64,000 nt of DNA from Sandaracinobacteroides hominis (GTDB taxonomy: Bacteria; Pseudomonadota; Alphaproteobacteria; Sphingomonadales; Sphingomonadaceae). Positions 50,381-60,015 of this stretch are shown here, one piece after another (the first letter of the stretch is position 1; each line of letters begins with the position of its first letter). The notes beneath the pieces were generated by a model. It searched no databases. It had not been told where the DNA came from and saw only the letters and a list, made by a program, of their open reading frames with translations. The translations under genes and the position numbers were made by a program. The stretch covers positions 248,001 through 312,000 of the forward strand of contig NZ_JADCUC010000004.1 in NCBI RefSeq assembly GCF_016464365.1, read 5' to 3'.

Positions 50381-50797
50381 TCAGGGCAAATCATGCTGCG
50401 GGAGCGAAATAGCCCCCCAAGGCCCCGACATATCTTCCAACGTGATGTCAATAACTTCAGCCTCGAGTCGCAATCGCGCCCCGCCGCCGAAAATCAGCTC
50501 CAGCGCCCCGTCGACCGGCTCGATCGCCATCAGCGGCAGCACCATCTCCCGCTCGTCCGGCCATTCCTTGCGCTGGACGCGCGAAATGAAATCGAAGCGC
50601 AGCGCAGACCGAACCCGCGTCGCCGGCTTGCCCTCGCTCACGGCTTCCCAGCGCAGCCGGTTCCCCACCAGCACCAGCTGCCGATGCCGCGCACTCCAGC
50701 TGATGTCGCCGGCCTTCACCGCCATGTCCTGCACGCAGGCCGACAGGATCCGCAAATCCTGTTCATCCTCCGCCCGCAGCAGCAACAGCTCCGTCAC
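50381..50797 (-). CDS. DUF2948 family protein
   Basis: This 138-residue protein belongs to a conserved alphaproteobacterial family of unknown function. The opening TELLLLRAEDEQDLRILSAC and RVRSALRFDFISRVQRK identify it. GTG 50797 is preferred, 7 bases after the murA stop; the frame runs open further upstream into murA. Its usual partner is murA, as here, so the pair is probably one transcript. No function should be read from that alone. Confidence 0.85.
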   Translation of the reverse strand: MTELLLLRAEDEQDLRILSACVQDMAVKAGDISWSARHRQLVLVGNRLRWEAVSEGKPATRVRSALRFDFISRVQRKEWPDEREMVLPLMAIEPVDGALELIFGGGARLRLEAEVIDITLEDMSGPWGAISLPQHDLP

Positions 50798-50804
50798 CGC
50801 CCGC

Positions 50805-52088
50805 TCAGTCCCCACTTTGCCGCTCCACATCGGCGCCGACCGCCTGCAGCTTCTCTTCCAGCCGTTCATACCCCCGGTCCAGATGATAGACCCGGCGCAC
50901 GATCGTCTCGCCCTCGGCCGCCAGTCCGGCGATCACCAGGCTCATAGAAGCGCGCAGGTCGGTCGCCATCACCGGCGCCCCGTTCAGCTTCGGCACCCCG
51001 CGCACCATCGCCGAACGCCCGGTCACGGTGATGTCCGCCCCCATCCGCGCCAGCTCGGGCACGTGCATATAGCGGTTCTCGAAGATCGTCTCGGTCAGCA
51101 TGGATGCGCCGTCGGCCAGCGTCACCAGCGCCATCAGCTGCGCCTGCATGTCTGTCGCCAGTCCCGGCCAGGGCGCCGTCGTCGCCGTCACCCCGTGCAG
51201 CCCGTTCGGCCGGCTCACCTTCAGCCCGTCGGCCACATCCTCGAAGGCCACGCCCGCGGCTTCCAGCACCGGCAAGGTCGACCCCATCAGCTCGCGGCTC
51301 GCCCCCACCAGCACCACTTCGCCGCCGGTGATCGCCGCCGCACAGGCATAGCTCCCGGCCTCGATCCGGTCGGGCATCACCGCATAGGTCGCCCCATGCA
51401 GGCGGCTCACGCCCTGCACCACCAGCCGCTCGGTGCCGATGCCGGAAATCTTCGCGCCCATCGCCACCAGACAGGTGGCAAGGTCGACAATCTCCGGCTC
51501 GCGCGCGGCGTTCTCGATCACCGTCTCGCCCCTGGCCAGCACCGCTGCCATCAGCACATTCTCGGTCGCCCCGACGCTCACCACCGGAAAGATGATCCTG
51601 CCGCCCGTCAGCCCGCCCTTCGGCGCCTTGGCCCGCACATAGCCGGCGGTCAGCTCGATCTCCGCCCCCAGCGCTTCCAGCCCCTTCAGATGCAGGTCGA
51701 TGGGCCGGTTGCCGATCGCGCAGCCGCCCGGCTGGCTCACCGTCGCCACCCCCTCGCGCGCCAGCAGCGGCCCCAGCACCAGGATGGAGGCCCGCATCTT
51801 CCGCACGATGTCATAGGGCGCCGTGGTCGACGTCATCCGGCTCGCCGAAATGGTCATCACCCGGCCGAAATCCTCCGGCCGGCTCCCCTGCGTATGGGTC
51901 GATGCCCCCAGCACGTTCAGCAGATGCCCAAAGGTATCCACATCCGCCAGCCGCGGCAGGTTGCGCAGCGTCAGCGGCTCATCCGTCAGCAGGGCAGCCG
52001 GCAGCAGCGTCAGCGCCGCATTCTTCGCCCCCGAAATCGGCAGCCGCCCCTTCAGCGTCTTGCCGCCCGAAATCCGTATCTGGTCCAT
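50805..52088 (-). CDS. murA: UDP-N-acetylglucosamine 1-carboxyvinyltransferase
   Basis: MurA transfers enolpyruvate from PEP to UDP-GlcNAc, the first committed step of peptidoglycan synthesis. The 427-residue product has [13 protein letters not shown] (catalytic Lys22 region) and the active-site Cys123 in [16 protein letters not shown], the fosfomycin target. The C-terminal [18 protein letters not shown] is standard. ATG 52088 is the start. Essential housekeeping gene within the envelope region. Confidence 0.98.
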   Translation of the reverse strand: MDQIRISGGKTLKGRLPISGAKNAALTLLPAALLTDEPLTLRNLPRLADVDTFGHLLNVLGASTHTQGSRPEDFGRVMTISASRMTSTTAPYDIVRKMRASILVLGPLLAREGVATVSQPGGCAIGNRPIDLHLKGLEALGAEIELTAGYVRAKAPKGGLTGGRIIFPVVSVGATENVLMAAVLARGETVIENAAREPEIVDLATCLVAMGAKISGIGTERLVVQGVSRLHGATYAVMPDRIEAGSYACAAAITGGEVVLVGASRELMGSTLPVLEAAGVAFEDVADGLKVSRPNGLHGVTATTAPWPGLATDMQAQLMALVTLADGASMLTETIFENRYMHVPELARMGADITVTGRSAMVRGVPKLNGAPVMATDLRASMSLVIAGLAAEGETIVRRVYHLDRGYERLEEKLQAVGADVERQSGD

Positions 52089-52163
52089 CGCCGATCCTTA
52101 GCAGCAAAATCCTCCCCCGAAAGAGGGCTGGCGCAAAGCCCGCCACTCCGTCACCCAAGGGCC

Positions 52164-52799
52164 ATGATCCAGCTCTGGCACTGCGCCAACGCCCGCTCCT
52201 TCCGCCCGCTGTGGATGCTGGAGGAAATGCAGCTCCCCTATCAGCTGCACCTGCTGCCTTTTCCGCCGCGCTACCGCCATCCCGGCTGGCTGGAAATCAA
52301 CCCGCTCGGCACCATCCCCTATCTGACCGAAGGCGAGGCCGTCCTCACCGAAAGCAGCGGCATCCTCCACTATCTCACGCAGGCGCACGGCCCCACCGAT
52401 CTCGCCGTCACCCCCGCCGAGCCGGACTTCGCCCTCTACACCAACTATCTCTTCCAGTCCGACGCCACCTTCACCTTCCCGCAGACACTGGTGCTCCGCT
52501 ACCGCGTGCTGGAGGCGCCGGAAAAGCGCCTCCCCCAGGTCGCCGACGCCTATGCCAAATGGTTCCTCGCCCGCATGACCTGGGTGGAAACGCATCTGGG
52601 CGGCACCCAACATCAGGGTGGCCGCGAATGGCTTGTCGCCGGCCGCTTCACCGCTGCCGACATCGCCGTCGGCTATGCCTGCCTGCTGGCGGAAACACTG
52701 GGCCTGTTCGCCGATCTCGGCCCCGCCACCCGCGACTGGTGGGGCCGCTGCAAGGAACGGGATGGTTACCGGCGCGCCCGCGCCGCCCAATCCGGCTAG
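52164..52799 (+). CDS. Glutathione S-transferase family protein
   Basis: This 211-residue protein has an N-terminal thioredoxin-like GST domain (IQLWHCANARSFRPLWMLEE; LEINPLGTIPYLTEGEAVLTESSGIL, the cis-Pro and glutathione-binding ES) and an all-helical C-terminal domain with the FTAADIAVGYA motif. ATG 52164 starts the fold; the frame is open far upstream only by composition. Substrate unknown. It is divergent from murA. Confidence 0.92.
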   Translation: MIQLWHCANARSFRPLWMLEEMQLPYQLHLLPFPPRYRHPGWLEINPLGTIPYLTEGEAVLTESSGILHYLTQAHGPTDLAVTPAEPDFALYTNYLFQSDATFTFPQTLVLRYRVLEAPEKRLPQVADAYAKWFLARMTWVETHLGGTQHQGGREWLVAGRFTAADIAVGYACLLAETLGLFADLGPATRDWWGRCKERDGYRRARAAQSG

Positions 52800-53005
52800 C
52801 CCGGCGTCCCAAACGCCGATTCACGGATTCCCGGCACCTTGCTGAACCGCCGCTAACCCGGCGCAAACCGCCGCCACCGGCGGCCCGTTAACCACACGCC
52901 AACGCCCCTAGGCGCTAACGCCCGTTCACCGATTCACAGCTTCAACCCGCCCTCCCGCCTGCCCGTCTCTCCACTGGCGAACCCCGCCCCTCCAGGAGAC
53001 GCCGC

Positions 53006-54298
53006 ATGCCCAGAACCGCCCTTTTCGCCCTGCTTCTCGCCACCGCCGGCCCTGCCACCGCTGCAACCTACACGGTCGCCAACCCTGCCGAGCTCGCCGC
53101 CGCCATCAAGGCGGTCCGCGCCGGAGACACCATCCTGCTTGCCCCCGGCGATTATGGCACCATGCGCATCTTCCGCCGCCGCATCACCGACGGGCGGGTC
53201 CACATCACCTCGGCCGACGGCGCCAACCGCGCCCGCGTTTCCACCATCAACCTCGAAGGTTCGGAGGGCTTCCTCGTCAGCCGCCTCGTCGTGCAGGGTT
53301 CCACCACGCCGCTCGTCAACATCACCGGCGCCCCGCGCAACATCGCCTTCCACGACAATCTGATCCAGGGCGCCAACGCCAACCTCGATCCGTGGGACGA
53401 CAACAACACCGCCGTCTATATCCGCGGCGCCAATACCGTCACCTTCACCCAGAACCAGTTCCGCGATCTGAAGACGGCAATGTACGTGCAGAACAGCTTC
53501 GACGTCATTATCTCGCAAAACAGCTTCACCTACCTGCGCGAGGGGCTCAACATCGCCTCGCTCGGGCGCGGCGACATCGTCGGCAACCTGTTCCACAGCT
53601 TCTACCCGCGCTACGACAAGAGCGAGCATCCCGACGCCATCCAGCTCTGGACTCGCGGCGAAAGCTGGGGCTCGCACGACCTCTCGATCCGCAACAATTA
53701 TTTCGCCCTCGGCGGCCCGCGCATGGTGCACGGTATCTTCGGCCGTTCGGAAGAGGCGGAAAGCTATGGCCGCCCGGTCTATTTCGCGCGCCTCACCATC
53801 ACCGGCAACGTCTATTACGGCTCGGCCCTGCACGGCATCACCCTCAGTTCGGTAAACGGCGCCGAAGTCTCCAACAACGTCGTCGTCGCCTCCCCCACAG
53901 CCGACATCAACAACAGCAACCTGAAATCCCCGGATGGCGGCCGCTCGTCCGGCGGCGGCCTCCTGCCGCAGATCCGCCTCGTCAACGGCACCGACATCCG
54001 CGCCCGCAACAATGTCGCCACCAGTCCGCAGCCCGCAGGCACAGGCGTCACCTCAACCGACCACATCAAGATCTACGATCCGGTCCGCAAGACGGGCGAG
54101 CCCTGGACCAGCGTCTTCGCCGCCCGCCCCACGGCAGAGGTGCCGCCGCTCTCGGCCTTCCTCAGCCTCCCCGGCACGGCGGCGCACAGCCGCGGCATCG
54201 GCCTCCTCTCCACCTTCCAGGCCGGCCATGTCGCGCCGGCCGCCAGCCCGCTCCGCCGCGGGGACGTCACCCTCGGCGCCATGCCCGCCAAACCCTGA
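53006..54298 (+). CDS. Secreted beta-helix protein, putative polysaccharide lyase (paralogue 3)
   Basis: The 430-residue protein has a signal peptide (ALFALLLATAGPATA) and then a right-handed beta-helix opening YTVANPAELAAAIKAVRAGD, with LLAPGDYG as in alginate-lyase/chondroitinase-B relatives. It shares NLDPWDDNN, HPDAIQLWTRGES and GIFGRSEE with the other two paralogues. It is simpler than paralogue 2: no long linker, and no lipobox. ATG 53006 follows AGGAGACG. Cleavage of a uronate-containing glycan is an inference from fold and context. Confidence 0.82.
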   Translation: MPRTALFALLLATAGPATAATYTVANPAELAAAIKAVRAGDTILLAPGDYGTMRIFRRRITDGRVHITSADGANRARVSTINLEGSEGFLVSRLVVQGSTTPLVNITGAPRNIAFHDNLIQGANANLDPWDDNNTAVYIRGANTVTFTQNQFRDLKTAMYVQNSFDVIISQNSFTYLREGLNIASLGRGDIVGNLFHSFYPRYDKSEHPDAIQLWTRGESWGSHDLSIRNNYFALGGPRMVHGIFGRSEEAESYGRPVYFARLTITGNVYYGSALHGITLSSVNGAEVSNNVVVASPTADINNSNLKSPDGGRSSGGGLLPQIRLVNGTDIRARNNVATSPQPAGTGVTSTDHIKIYDPVRKTGEPWTSVFAARPTAEVPPLSAFLSLPGTAAHSRGIGLLSTFQAGHVAPAASPLRRGDVTLGAMPAKP

Positions 54299-54319
54299 TG
54301 CATCGAAAGGGGCGGCGCT

Positions 54320-54613
54320 TCAGCCGCCCCGCACCGCCACCACCTCCGCCATCCGGAGCGCCCGATACAGGTGCGGAAACGCCGCCCCGCCGCGCGAAAC
54401 CTCCCACTTCAGCGCCGCATCGCCCGCCACCGCCACCTCCGCCACCACCAGCCCGGCTTCCCCGGCAAAATGTTTCGCCAGCGTCCCCGCCAGCTGCGCC
54501 TCGGTGGAAAGATGGATGAAGCCATCGCGCACATCATCCGCCGAACCGGCAAATTCGCCAGCCGCTTCGAACGCCGCCCACTCGTCGGCCCGCAATATCT
54601 TGAAGATCGCCAT
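54320..54613 (-). CDS. DUF952 family protein
   Basis: This 97-residue protein of the DUF952 family is recognised by IFKILRADEWAAFEAAGEF, DGFIHLSTEAQLAGTLAKHF and FPHLYRAL. The family is of unknown biochemical role. ATG 54613 begins the conserved sequence; the frame is open 18 codons further. It is convergent with paralogue 3 and divergent from the next glycosyltransferase. Confidence 0.88.
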   Translation of the reverse strand: MAIFKILRADEWAAFEAAGEFAGSADDVRDGFIHLSTEAQLAGTLAKHFAGEAGLVVAEVAVAGDAALKWEVSRGGAAFPHLYRALRMAEVVAVRGG

Positions 54614-54672
54614 CACCGCCCCCTGCTGAACAGCCGCTTCCCACGCAAGCCCCCAGCCGCTACGCAAGCCCC

Positions 54673-55473
54673 ATGCAAGCTCCGCGCTGGACTGTCGTCC
54701 TCCCCTATTTCAACGAGGAAAACTGGCTCCCCGCCACCCTCGAAAGCCTCACCGCGCAAAACCTGCGCCCCTTCCGCGTCGTCCTCGTCGACAATGGCTC
54801 TACCGACAGCACCCCCCAACGCGCCCGCGAATGGGCCGACCGCCAGCAGGGCATAGAGGTCAGCCTCGTCACCGAAACCACCCCCGGACAGGTACACGCG
54901 CTCGAACGCGGCATCCGCGAAGTCTCGACCGAATTCATCGCCATCGCCGACGCCGACACCCTCTATCCGCCGGCATATCTGGAAACCGCCACCCGCCTGC
55001 TGGACGCCGCGCCGAAATCCACCATCGGCTTCATCGCCCACGATACCGGCCCCAACCCGGACAGCCTGGCCGAGCGCACCGGCCGCTTCCTCTACACCCA
55101 CATCATCCCCAGGCTGCTCCCCGGGCAGGCGCACGGCGGCGGCTATGCCCACCTGTTCCGAACAGCGCCCTACAAGGCGTCCGGCGGCTACAGCGCCAGG
55201 CTCTGGCCCTATGTGCTGAAGGATCACGAGCTGGTGAACCGCCTGCGCAAGCAGGGCAGGATCACCTATTCGCAAGAGCTGTGGATGCAGCCCTCGCCCC
55301 GCCGCGAGGACCGCAAGGGCGTCCGCTGGACGCTCCCCGAACGCATCCTCTACCACGCCACCCTGCCGTTCCAGAAAGACTGGTTCTTCTACGATTTCCT
55401 CCGCCCCCGCTTCATCGCCCGAGGCCAGAAGGACATCGTGCTCCGCCAGCAGAACTGGAACCCAAAAACCTGA
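54673..55473 (+). CDS. Glycosyltransferase family 2
   Basis: This 266-residue GT-A protein has WTVVLPYFNEENWLPATLES, VVLVDNGSTDSTP and IAIADADTLYPP (metal site near residue 96). The C-terminal part includes GGGYAHLFRTAPYKASGGY. It is the last polysaccharide gene of the region; its link to the cluster is positional. Confidence 0.9.
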   Translation: MQAPRWTVVLPYFNEENWLPATLESLTAQNLRPFRVVLVDNGSTDSTPQRAREWADRQQGIEVSLVTETTPGQVHALERGIREVSTEFIAIADADTLYPPAYLETATRLLDAAPKSTIGFIAHDTGPNPDSLAERTGRFLYTHIIPRLLPGQAHGGGYAHLFRTAPYKASGGYSARLWPYVLKDHELVNRLRKQGRITYSQELWMQPSPRREDRKGVRWTLPERILYHATLPFQKDWFFYDFLRPRFIARGQKDIVLRQQNWNPKT

Positions 55474-55829
55474 AAGGCTTGCGCAAAGGCCAGCATCTAC
55501 CAGCCATTTGGCAATGCTATTGCGCCAGTCGTCGGTGACGGCTACCTCGGAAACAATCACCGCCCGAAACGGACCGCTGGTCAGGCTCGCTGGCGCGTTT
55601 TTCGGCTGCAGATGCAAACATTCCAGTGCCATGCACCCAGCTCACGATATTTGCTGAAACCAGCAATCCGCCAATGACCGCATCCTACCTCAAAGCTGAC
55701 GAGCGCCGCAGGCAATCAATCCAGGCCCTGCACCGACTTCAGCGGTAGCGCTCCAACTTCGAGGGTGCAGGGAAATCATTTCCCTGCCGGGTCCGGGCAG
55801 AGCCCGGCCGCCGGAGGCAACAACCCCTG
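55474..55829. other. Intergenic region with one copy of the hairpin repeat
   Basis: These 356 bases separate the glycosyltransferase from the Dabb gene. The first 285 bases show no gene, tRNA or strong hairpin. The end (55761-55815) is copy 1 of the dispersed hairpin repeat. Confidence 0.6.
55761..55815 (-). repeat. Dispersed hairpin repeat, copy 1
   Basis: It contains two successive hairpins: a long stem GCAGGGAAAT / ATTTCCCTGC (55766-55786, one-base centre) and CCGGGC-AGA-GCCCGG (55793-55807). It lies 14 bases after the stop of the Dabb gene, on that gene's 3' side. Related copies are at 56313-56364 and 61370-61409. Confidence 0.85.
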
Positions 55830-56231
55830 CTAAATGTCCACAGCATCCCGCACCACAACCCGAGCCCAAAGCCCCGAATTCTCCGCCACGAACGCCTTGT
55901 GCCGCGGATGATCCTGATAGATCTTCTGGTCCGCCACAGACCCGAACACCATATGCTCGGAAACGTCGAAGCTGTTGTCCACCACGTCCCGCGCCTCGGT
56001 ATTCGCCGCCACGCCGATAAACAGTTCGCGCACCTCAGGGATCGCCTTCAGCTTCTGCAGCCCCGCGATCAGCTGCGCCCGATCCGCTTCATTCCCCGGC
56101 CGTTTCAGCCAGAAATACACCTGGTGCCGCAGCGTGAACCCCGCCTTCGCCTCAGCGCCCGAAGCCCCCATCACAGCCGCTCCAACCGCTGCAGCCCCCA
56201 GAAACACCCGCCGGTCAACGTCATTGGACAC
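55830..56231 (-). CDS. Dabb (stress-responsive A/B barrel) protein with Tat signal
   Basis: The 133-residue product begins with a twin-arginine signal (DRRVFLGAAAVGAAVMG, residues 6-22), so it should be exported folded. The rest is a single Dabb domain: LRHQVYFWLKRPGNEADRAQLIAGL and the closing YQDHPRHKAFV. GTG 56231 was chosen because it opens the signal peptide and has GGGAG about 7-11 bases upstream; ATG 56291 would add 20 residues before the twin arginines. Function of Dabb proteins is poorly known. Confidence 0.85.
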   Translation of the reverse strand: MSNDVDRRVFLGAAAVGAAVMGASGAEAKAGFTLRHQVYFWLKRPGNEADRAQLIAGLQKLKAIPEVRELFIGVAANTEARDVVDNSFDVSEHMVFGSVADQKIYQDHPRHKAFVAENSGLWARVVVRDAVDI

Positions 56232-56312
56232 ACCAGTCTCCCGCTCCCGCGCCAAAGGCGCAATCAAACAAGCCAGCACAAAACCGATCAAGCCGCCTTC
56301 ACACCGATCATC

Positions 56313-56364
56313 GAGGGTGCAGGGAAATCATTTCCCTGCCGGGGTGAAGGGGCAGAGCCCCTTC
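56313..56364 (-). repeat. Dispersed hairpin repeat, copy 2
   Basis: The first hairpin is identical to copy 1. The second is GAAGGGGC-AGA-GCCCCTTC, where both arms differ from copy 1 but still pair and the AGA loop is kept. It lies 10 bases after the stop of the M28 peptidase gene, in the same relative orientation as copy 1 to its gene. Confidence 0.85.
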
Positions 56365-56374
56365 GTTCCTTCCC

Positions 56375-57931
56375 CTACTTCGCAAACCGCCGGAAAAAGC
56401 TATCCGCATTCCAGCTCGGCCTGACCGGCGCATCCGCCACCGCCACGATCAGCTTTTCCAGATAGCGGTTGAACGCCACGGCATAATCCGGGTTGATCGG
56501 CTGGTTCAGATCGTCCGACGGCGCATGGTAGCGTTCCGTCAGCCAGGCCTTCTGGATCGCCTTTTCCTCCGGCGTCACCGCGGCGAACTTCAGTGCCAGC
56601 GCCGGCACGCCCACCCGCACCCAGCTATACTGGTCCGATCGCACGAACAGGTTGCGCTGCGGTTCCTGGTCGGGGATCTGCTTCACCCCCAGCGAAGCCG
56701 CCACCTGTGCGGAAACCGGCCCCAGCGAGGAATCCTCCGATCCAAGCGCCGTCACCGTCGTGAACGGCCACAGCGGCAGGTACATGTCCATGTTGATGTT
56801 GGCGACAACGGCCTTCGGGTCGACGGTCGGCTTGTTGGCGTTGAAGCGGCTGCCCAGCAGCCCGCGCTCCTCGCCCGTCACCGCCACGAACAGCACCGAG
56901 CGCTTCGGCTTCGCCTTCACCAGCTCGCGGCCCACCTCGATCATCGTGGCAATGCCAGAGGCATTGTCCATCGCGCCATTATAGATGCTGTCGCCGTTCA
57001 CCGGCTTGTCCACGCCCACATGGTCCAGGTGCGCGCTCAGCACCACATATTCCCCGGCCAGCTTCGGATCGCTGCCCGGCAGCAGACCGACGACGTTCGG
57101 CGAGCTCAGCTCGCGGTCCAGTGCGAACACCTCGCCCGACAGCTTCTTGTTCAGGTTGATCGCCGGCAGATTCTCGCCGGCATCCGCCTTCTTCAGGATC
57201 TCGGCAAAGCTGGTGCCGCTGCCGGCAAACAGCATTTCGGCCTCGGCAGGCGAAAAGGCGGCGGTCAGGAACGGCTGCTTCGCATCGTTCAGCGCCGGAT
57301 CGGCCAGCCGCATGCCGGGCGTCGCCACGCTCAGCTTCTGCCGCGCCCAGGGCACGTCCATCTGGCTGGGGTTGGCGATCGTCACCAGTCCGATGGCGCC
57401 CGCCTTCTGCATCGCAGGCCACAGCTCGGCAGAGCGCGCATGGCTCGCCAGCGCCCCGGAAATGCTGTTCGGCTTGCCCGCCAGCGTGACGACGATCTTG
57501 CCCTTCAGATCCTGTCCCGCGAAATCGTCATGCCCGGAGTCCGGCAGGTGCAGGCCATAGCCCAGAAATACCAGCGGCGCGTCAAAGGCAGTCGGCAGCT
57601 GCGGCACCCGCGTCCCCAGCAGCACCTGCTCGCCGATCACCAGCGGCACGCCGTCCAGCGCCAGTTTCGATTGCGCGATATCGATCCGCTGTTCCTTCAG
57701 CGCCACCGGCTGCAGATACCCGTTCACGCCCGCCGGCTTCAGCCCCAGCTTCTGGAACTGCCCAGACACATAGGCGGCCGCCCGATCATAGCCCGGCGAC
57801 CCGGTCAGCCGGCCTTCCATATTGTCGTCCGCCAGCACCTTCACATGCGAAAACCAGCGATCGCCCGCCGCATCGGCAAAGGAGGGTTGTGCAACAACAA
57901 GGGCAGACAGCAGCAACAGGTAACGCATCAA
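56375..57931 (-). CDS. M28 family metallopeptidase (PA domain), secreted
   Basis: This 518-residue zinc aminopeptidase has a signal peptide (LLLLSALVVAQPSFA). An inserted PA domain (about 130-270) precedes the M28 catalytic core with ligands visible: His in LSAHLDHVG, Asp in NGAMDNASG, Glu-Glu in VTGEERGLLGS, Asp in NINMDMYL and His in ERYHAPSDD. All expected residues are present. ATG 57931 and 57928 are equivalent starts. Probably a periplasmic peptidase for peptide use. Confidence 0.94.
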   Translation of the reverse strand: MMRYLLLLSALVVAQPSFADAAGDRWFSHVKVLADDNMEGRLTGSPGYDRAAAYVSGQFQKLGLKPAGVNGYLQPVALKEQRIDIAQSKLALDGVPLVIGEQVLLGTRVPQLPTAFDAPLVFLGYGLHLPDSGHDDFAGQDLKGKIVVTLAGKPNSISGALASHARSAELWPAMQKAGAIGLVTIANPSQMDVPWARQKLSVATPGMRLADPALNDAKQPFLTAAFSPAEAEMLFAGSGTSFAEILKKADAGENLPAINLNKKLSGEVFALDRELSSPNVVGLLPGSDPKLAGEYVVLSAHLDHVGVDKPVNGDSIYNGAMDNASGIATMIEVGRELVKAKPKRSVLFVAVTGEERGLLGSRFNANKPTVDPKAVVANINMDMYLPLWPFTTVTALGSEDSSLGPVSAQVAASLGVKQIPDQEPQRNLFVRSDQYSWVRVGVPALALKFAAVTPEEKAIQKAWLTERYHAPSDDLNQPINPDYAVAFNRYLEKLIVAVADAPVRPSWNADSFFRRFAK

Positions 57932-58054
57932 GATCTCCTACGCCCCCGTCACACCCCCGACTCACCCCGGATAGCGTCACCCGCGCGCAACAAAAAGCCC
58001 CTCTCCTGCCCGCAAGGGGTTGGGGCGACACCAAAACGCAGATACCAAGGCCGA

Positions 58055-59455
58055 ATGTACAAACGCCTGCTCGCCGCCCTCCTCCTCGCCGCCTCCGCCA
58101 ACGCCGAGAGCTGGCCGCTGCAACAGACCGAGCAGCTCAACCCCGAAGTCCCCGCCATCCCGCCGTTGCGCGAACGCGCGAAGCTGCAGGACGCCTGGAC
58201 CCGCGAGCGCCTCGAAACCCTCGCCCTGCCGCTCATGCGCGAGGCAAAGGTCGACATGTGGATCCTGACGGCACGCGAATACAACGACGACCCGGTCCTG
58301 CAGACCATGCTCGACGCGGAGAGTTTCACCGCCCGCCGTACCACCATCCTCGTCCTCACCGATCCTTGCCCCCCGGCCGCGAAAGCGGCCGCAAGCGCGG
58401 GCCCGAGCAAGTGCGAGGAAGGCTCGCCGCAGGCGAACCAACCGGAACGCCTGACGGTCTCTCGCTACGGCCTCGGCGGCCTGTTCGAACCCGCGTGGAA
58501 CCCGGCCCGGCAGCCAGATCAGTGGAAACGCCTCGCCGAACTCATCCGCGAACGCGACCCGAAGCGCATCGCCATCAACGTCTCCCCCGCCAGCGCCTTC
58601 GCCGACGGCCTCACCAAGTCCCAGCACGACGCCCTCACGCAGGCCCTCGGCCCGGATCTCTCCCGCCGCCTCGTCTCCGCAGACCCGCTCGCCATCCGCT
58701 GGCTCGAAACCCGCACGCCATCCGAAATGGCCTGGTATCCGATGCTCGTCCGCACCGCCCACGCGATCATGGCCGAAGGCCTCTCCAACAAGGCCATCAC
58801 CCCCGGCAAGACCAGCGTCGCCGATCTCGAATGGTGGCTGCGCGAACGCATCTCCGAGCTCAAGCTCGGCACCTGGTTCCACCCCGGCATCGCCATCTTC
58901 CGCCAGGGCAGCGCCACCGACCTCAGCGGAGACACCATCTTCCAGCCCGGCGACATGGTCTGGCTCGATTTCGGCATCACCGCGCTCGGCCTCAACACCG
59001 ATACCCAGCACCTCGCCTATATCCTGAAGCCCGGCGAAACCGACGCGCCCGCAGGCCTGAAGGCCGGCCTCGCCAACGCCAACAGGATTCAGGACGCCGT
59101 CACCGGCAGCTTCAGGACCGGCGCCACCGGCAACGACATCCTCCTCGAAGCCCGCAAAAAGGCCCTCGCGCAGGGCCTCAACCCCACCATCTACAGCCAC
59201 CCCATCGGCACCCACGGCCACGCCGCCGGCGCCGCGATCGGCTTCTGGGACGATCAGAAGCCCTCCCCACGCGGAGACCATCCCACCCACCCGCAAACCG
59301 CCTGGTCGATCGAGCTCAGCCAGACCCAGCCCGTCCCCGAGTGGAACAACCAGCAGGTCCAGTTCCGCACCGAGGAAGACGGCTATTTCGACGGCCGCAC
59401 GTTCCGCTACATGGACGGCCGCCAGACCCGCTTCCGGCTCATCCGCCCGCAATAG
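58055..59455 (+). CDS. M24 family metallopeptidase (Xaa-Pro peptidase-like), secreted
   Basis: This 466-residue protein begins with a signal peptide (RLLAALLLAASANA). A creatinase-like N-domain precedes a pita-bread catalytic domain. Metal ligands are visible: Asp in VWLDFGITALGLNTDTQH (two Asp), His in YSHPIGTHGHAAG, and Glu in WSIELSQ and FRTEEDGYF. It should cleave Xaa-Pro or similar peptides in the periplasm. ATG 58055 starts the signal; upstream open sequence is only an antisense of the M28 gene. Confidence 0.92.
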   Translation: MYKRLLAALLLAASANAESWPLQQTEQLNPEVPAIPPLRERAKLQDAWTRERLETLALPLMREAKVDMWILTAREYNDDPVLQTMLDAESFTARRTTILVLTDPCPPAAKAAASAGPSKCEEGSPQANQPERLTVSRYGLGGLFEPAWNPARQPDQWKRLAELIRERDPKRIAINVSPASAFADGLTKSQHDALTQALGPDLSRRLVSADPLAIRWLETRTPSEMAWYPMLVRTAHAIMAEGLSNKAITPGKTSVADLEWWLRERISELKLGTWFHPGIAIFRQGSATDLSGDTIFQPGDMVWLDFGITALGLNTDTQHLAYILKPGETDAPAGLKAGLANANRIQDAVTGSFRTGATGNDILLEARKKALAQGLNPTIYSHPIGTHGHAAGAAIGFWDDQKPSPRGDHPTHPQTAWSIELSQTQPVPEWNNQQVQFRTEEDGYFDGRTFRYMDGRQTRFRLIRPQ

Positions 59456-59619
59456 GTTCCGAGTCGCACCGCAGCAGGCTCCATCCGCCGCGGCAAATCC
59501 CCGCGCCATCGCACGCTGTTAACCATATTCGTTGACCAGACGTCAGAAGCATGTTGTTCTACCTGCGGGCCGAACCGGAGGGGCGCCGGGCCGGCAATGC
59601 AATTTGGGGGATCGAACAC

Positions 59620-60009
59620 ATGCGTATCGTTCATCTCGCGGCCTCAGCGGCGCTGATTGCCGCCCTCGCCACCACCCCCGCCACCGCGCGGGTCGTCTTC
59701 ATCTATCAGGCCGCCAACATGCCGGCCCGCGTGGACGCCTTCCAGCAGCCCGCCTTCCTCAGCAATCCCGCCTTCTCCGGCGGCAACCTCGCCAGCTTCC
59801 GGCCGGCAAAGGGCTTCGAAAGCGCGATCGCCGGCCTGCAACGGCAAGGCACCAGCCCCGGCTTCGAGGCCGCAAAGCCGGTCGCGCTGGAACCCGGCAA
59901 TATCGAGGTCCTGCCCGAACCGGGAACCTGGGCCACCTTCATCGTCGGCTTCGGCTTCATCGGCTTCGCCGCCCGCCGCCGCCGCACCGCCCGGCTTCCA
60001 CAGCGCTGA
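59620..60009 (+). CDS. PEPxxWA-CTERM sorting-domain protein
   Basis: The 129-residue product has an N-terminal signal peptide (HLAASAALIAALATTPATA) and ends with the sorting signal PEPGTWATFIVGFGFIGFAA followed by RRRR. That is the PEPxxWA variant typical of sphingomonads, processed by an exosortase. The middle is unremarkable and short. ATG 59620 starts the signal; a longer frame from 59551 adds nothing recognisable. No exosortase is in the window. Confidence 0.92.
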   Translation: MRIVHLAASAALIAALATTPATARVVFIYQAANMPARVDAFQQPAFLSNPAFSGGNLASFRPAKGFESAIAGLQRQGTSPGFEAAKPVALEPGNIEVLPEPGTWATFIVGFGFIGFAARRRRTARLPQR

Positions 60010-60015
60010 TTTCAC

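Noticed and set aside
56525-58054. Long plus-strand extension of the M24 peptidase gene
   Set aside because: It is antisense to the M28 gene; the peptidase signal peptide begins at 58055.
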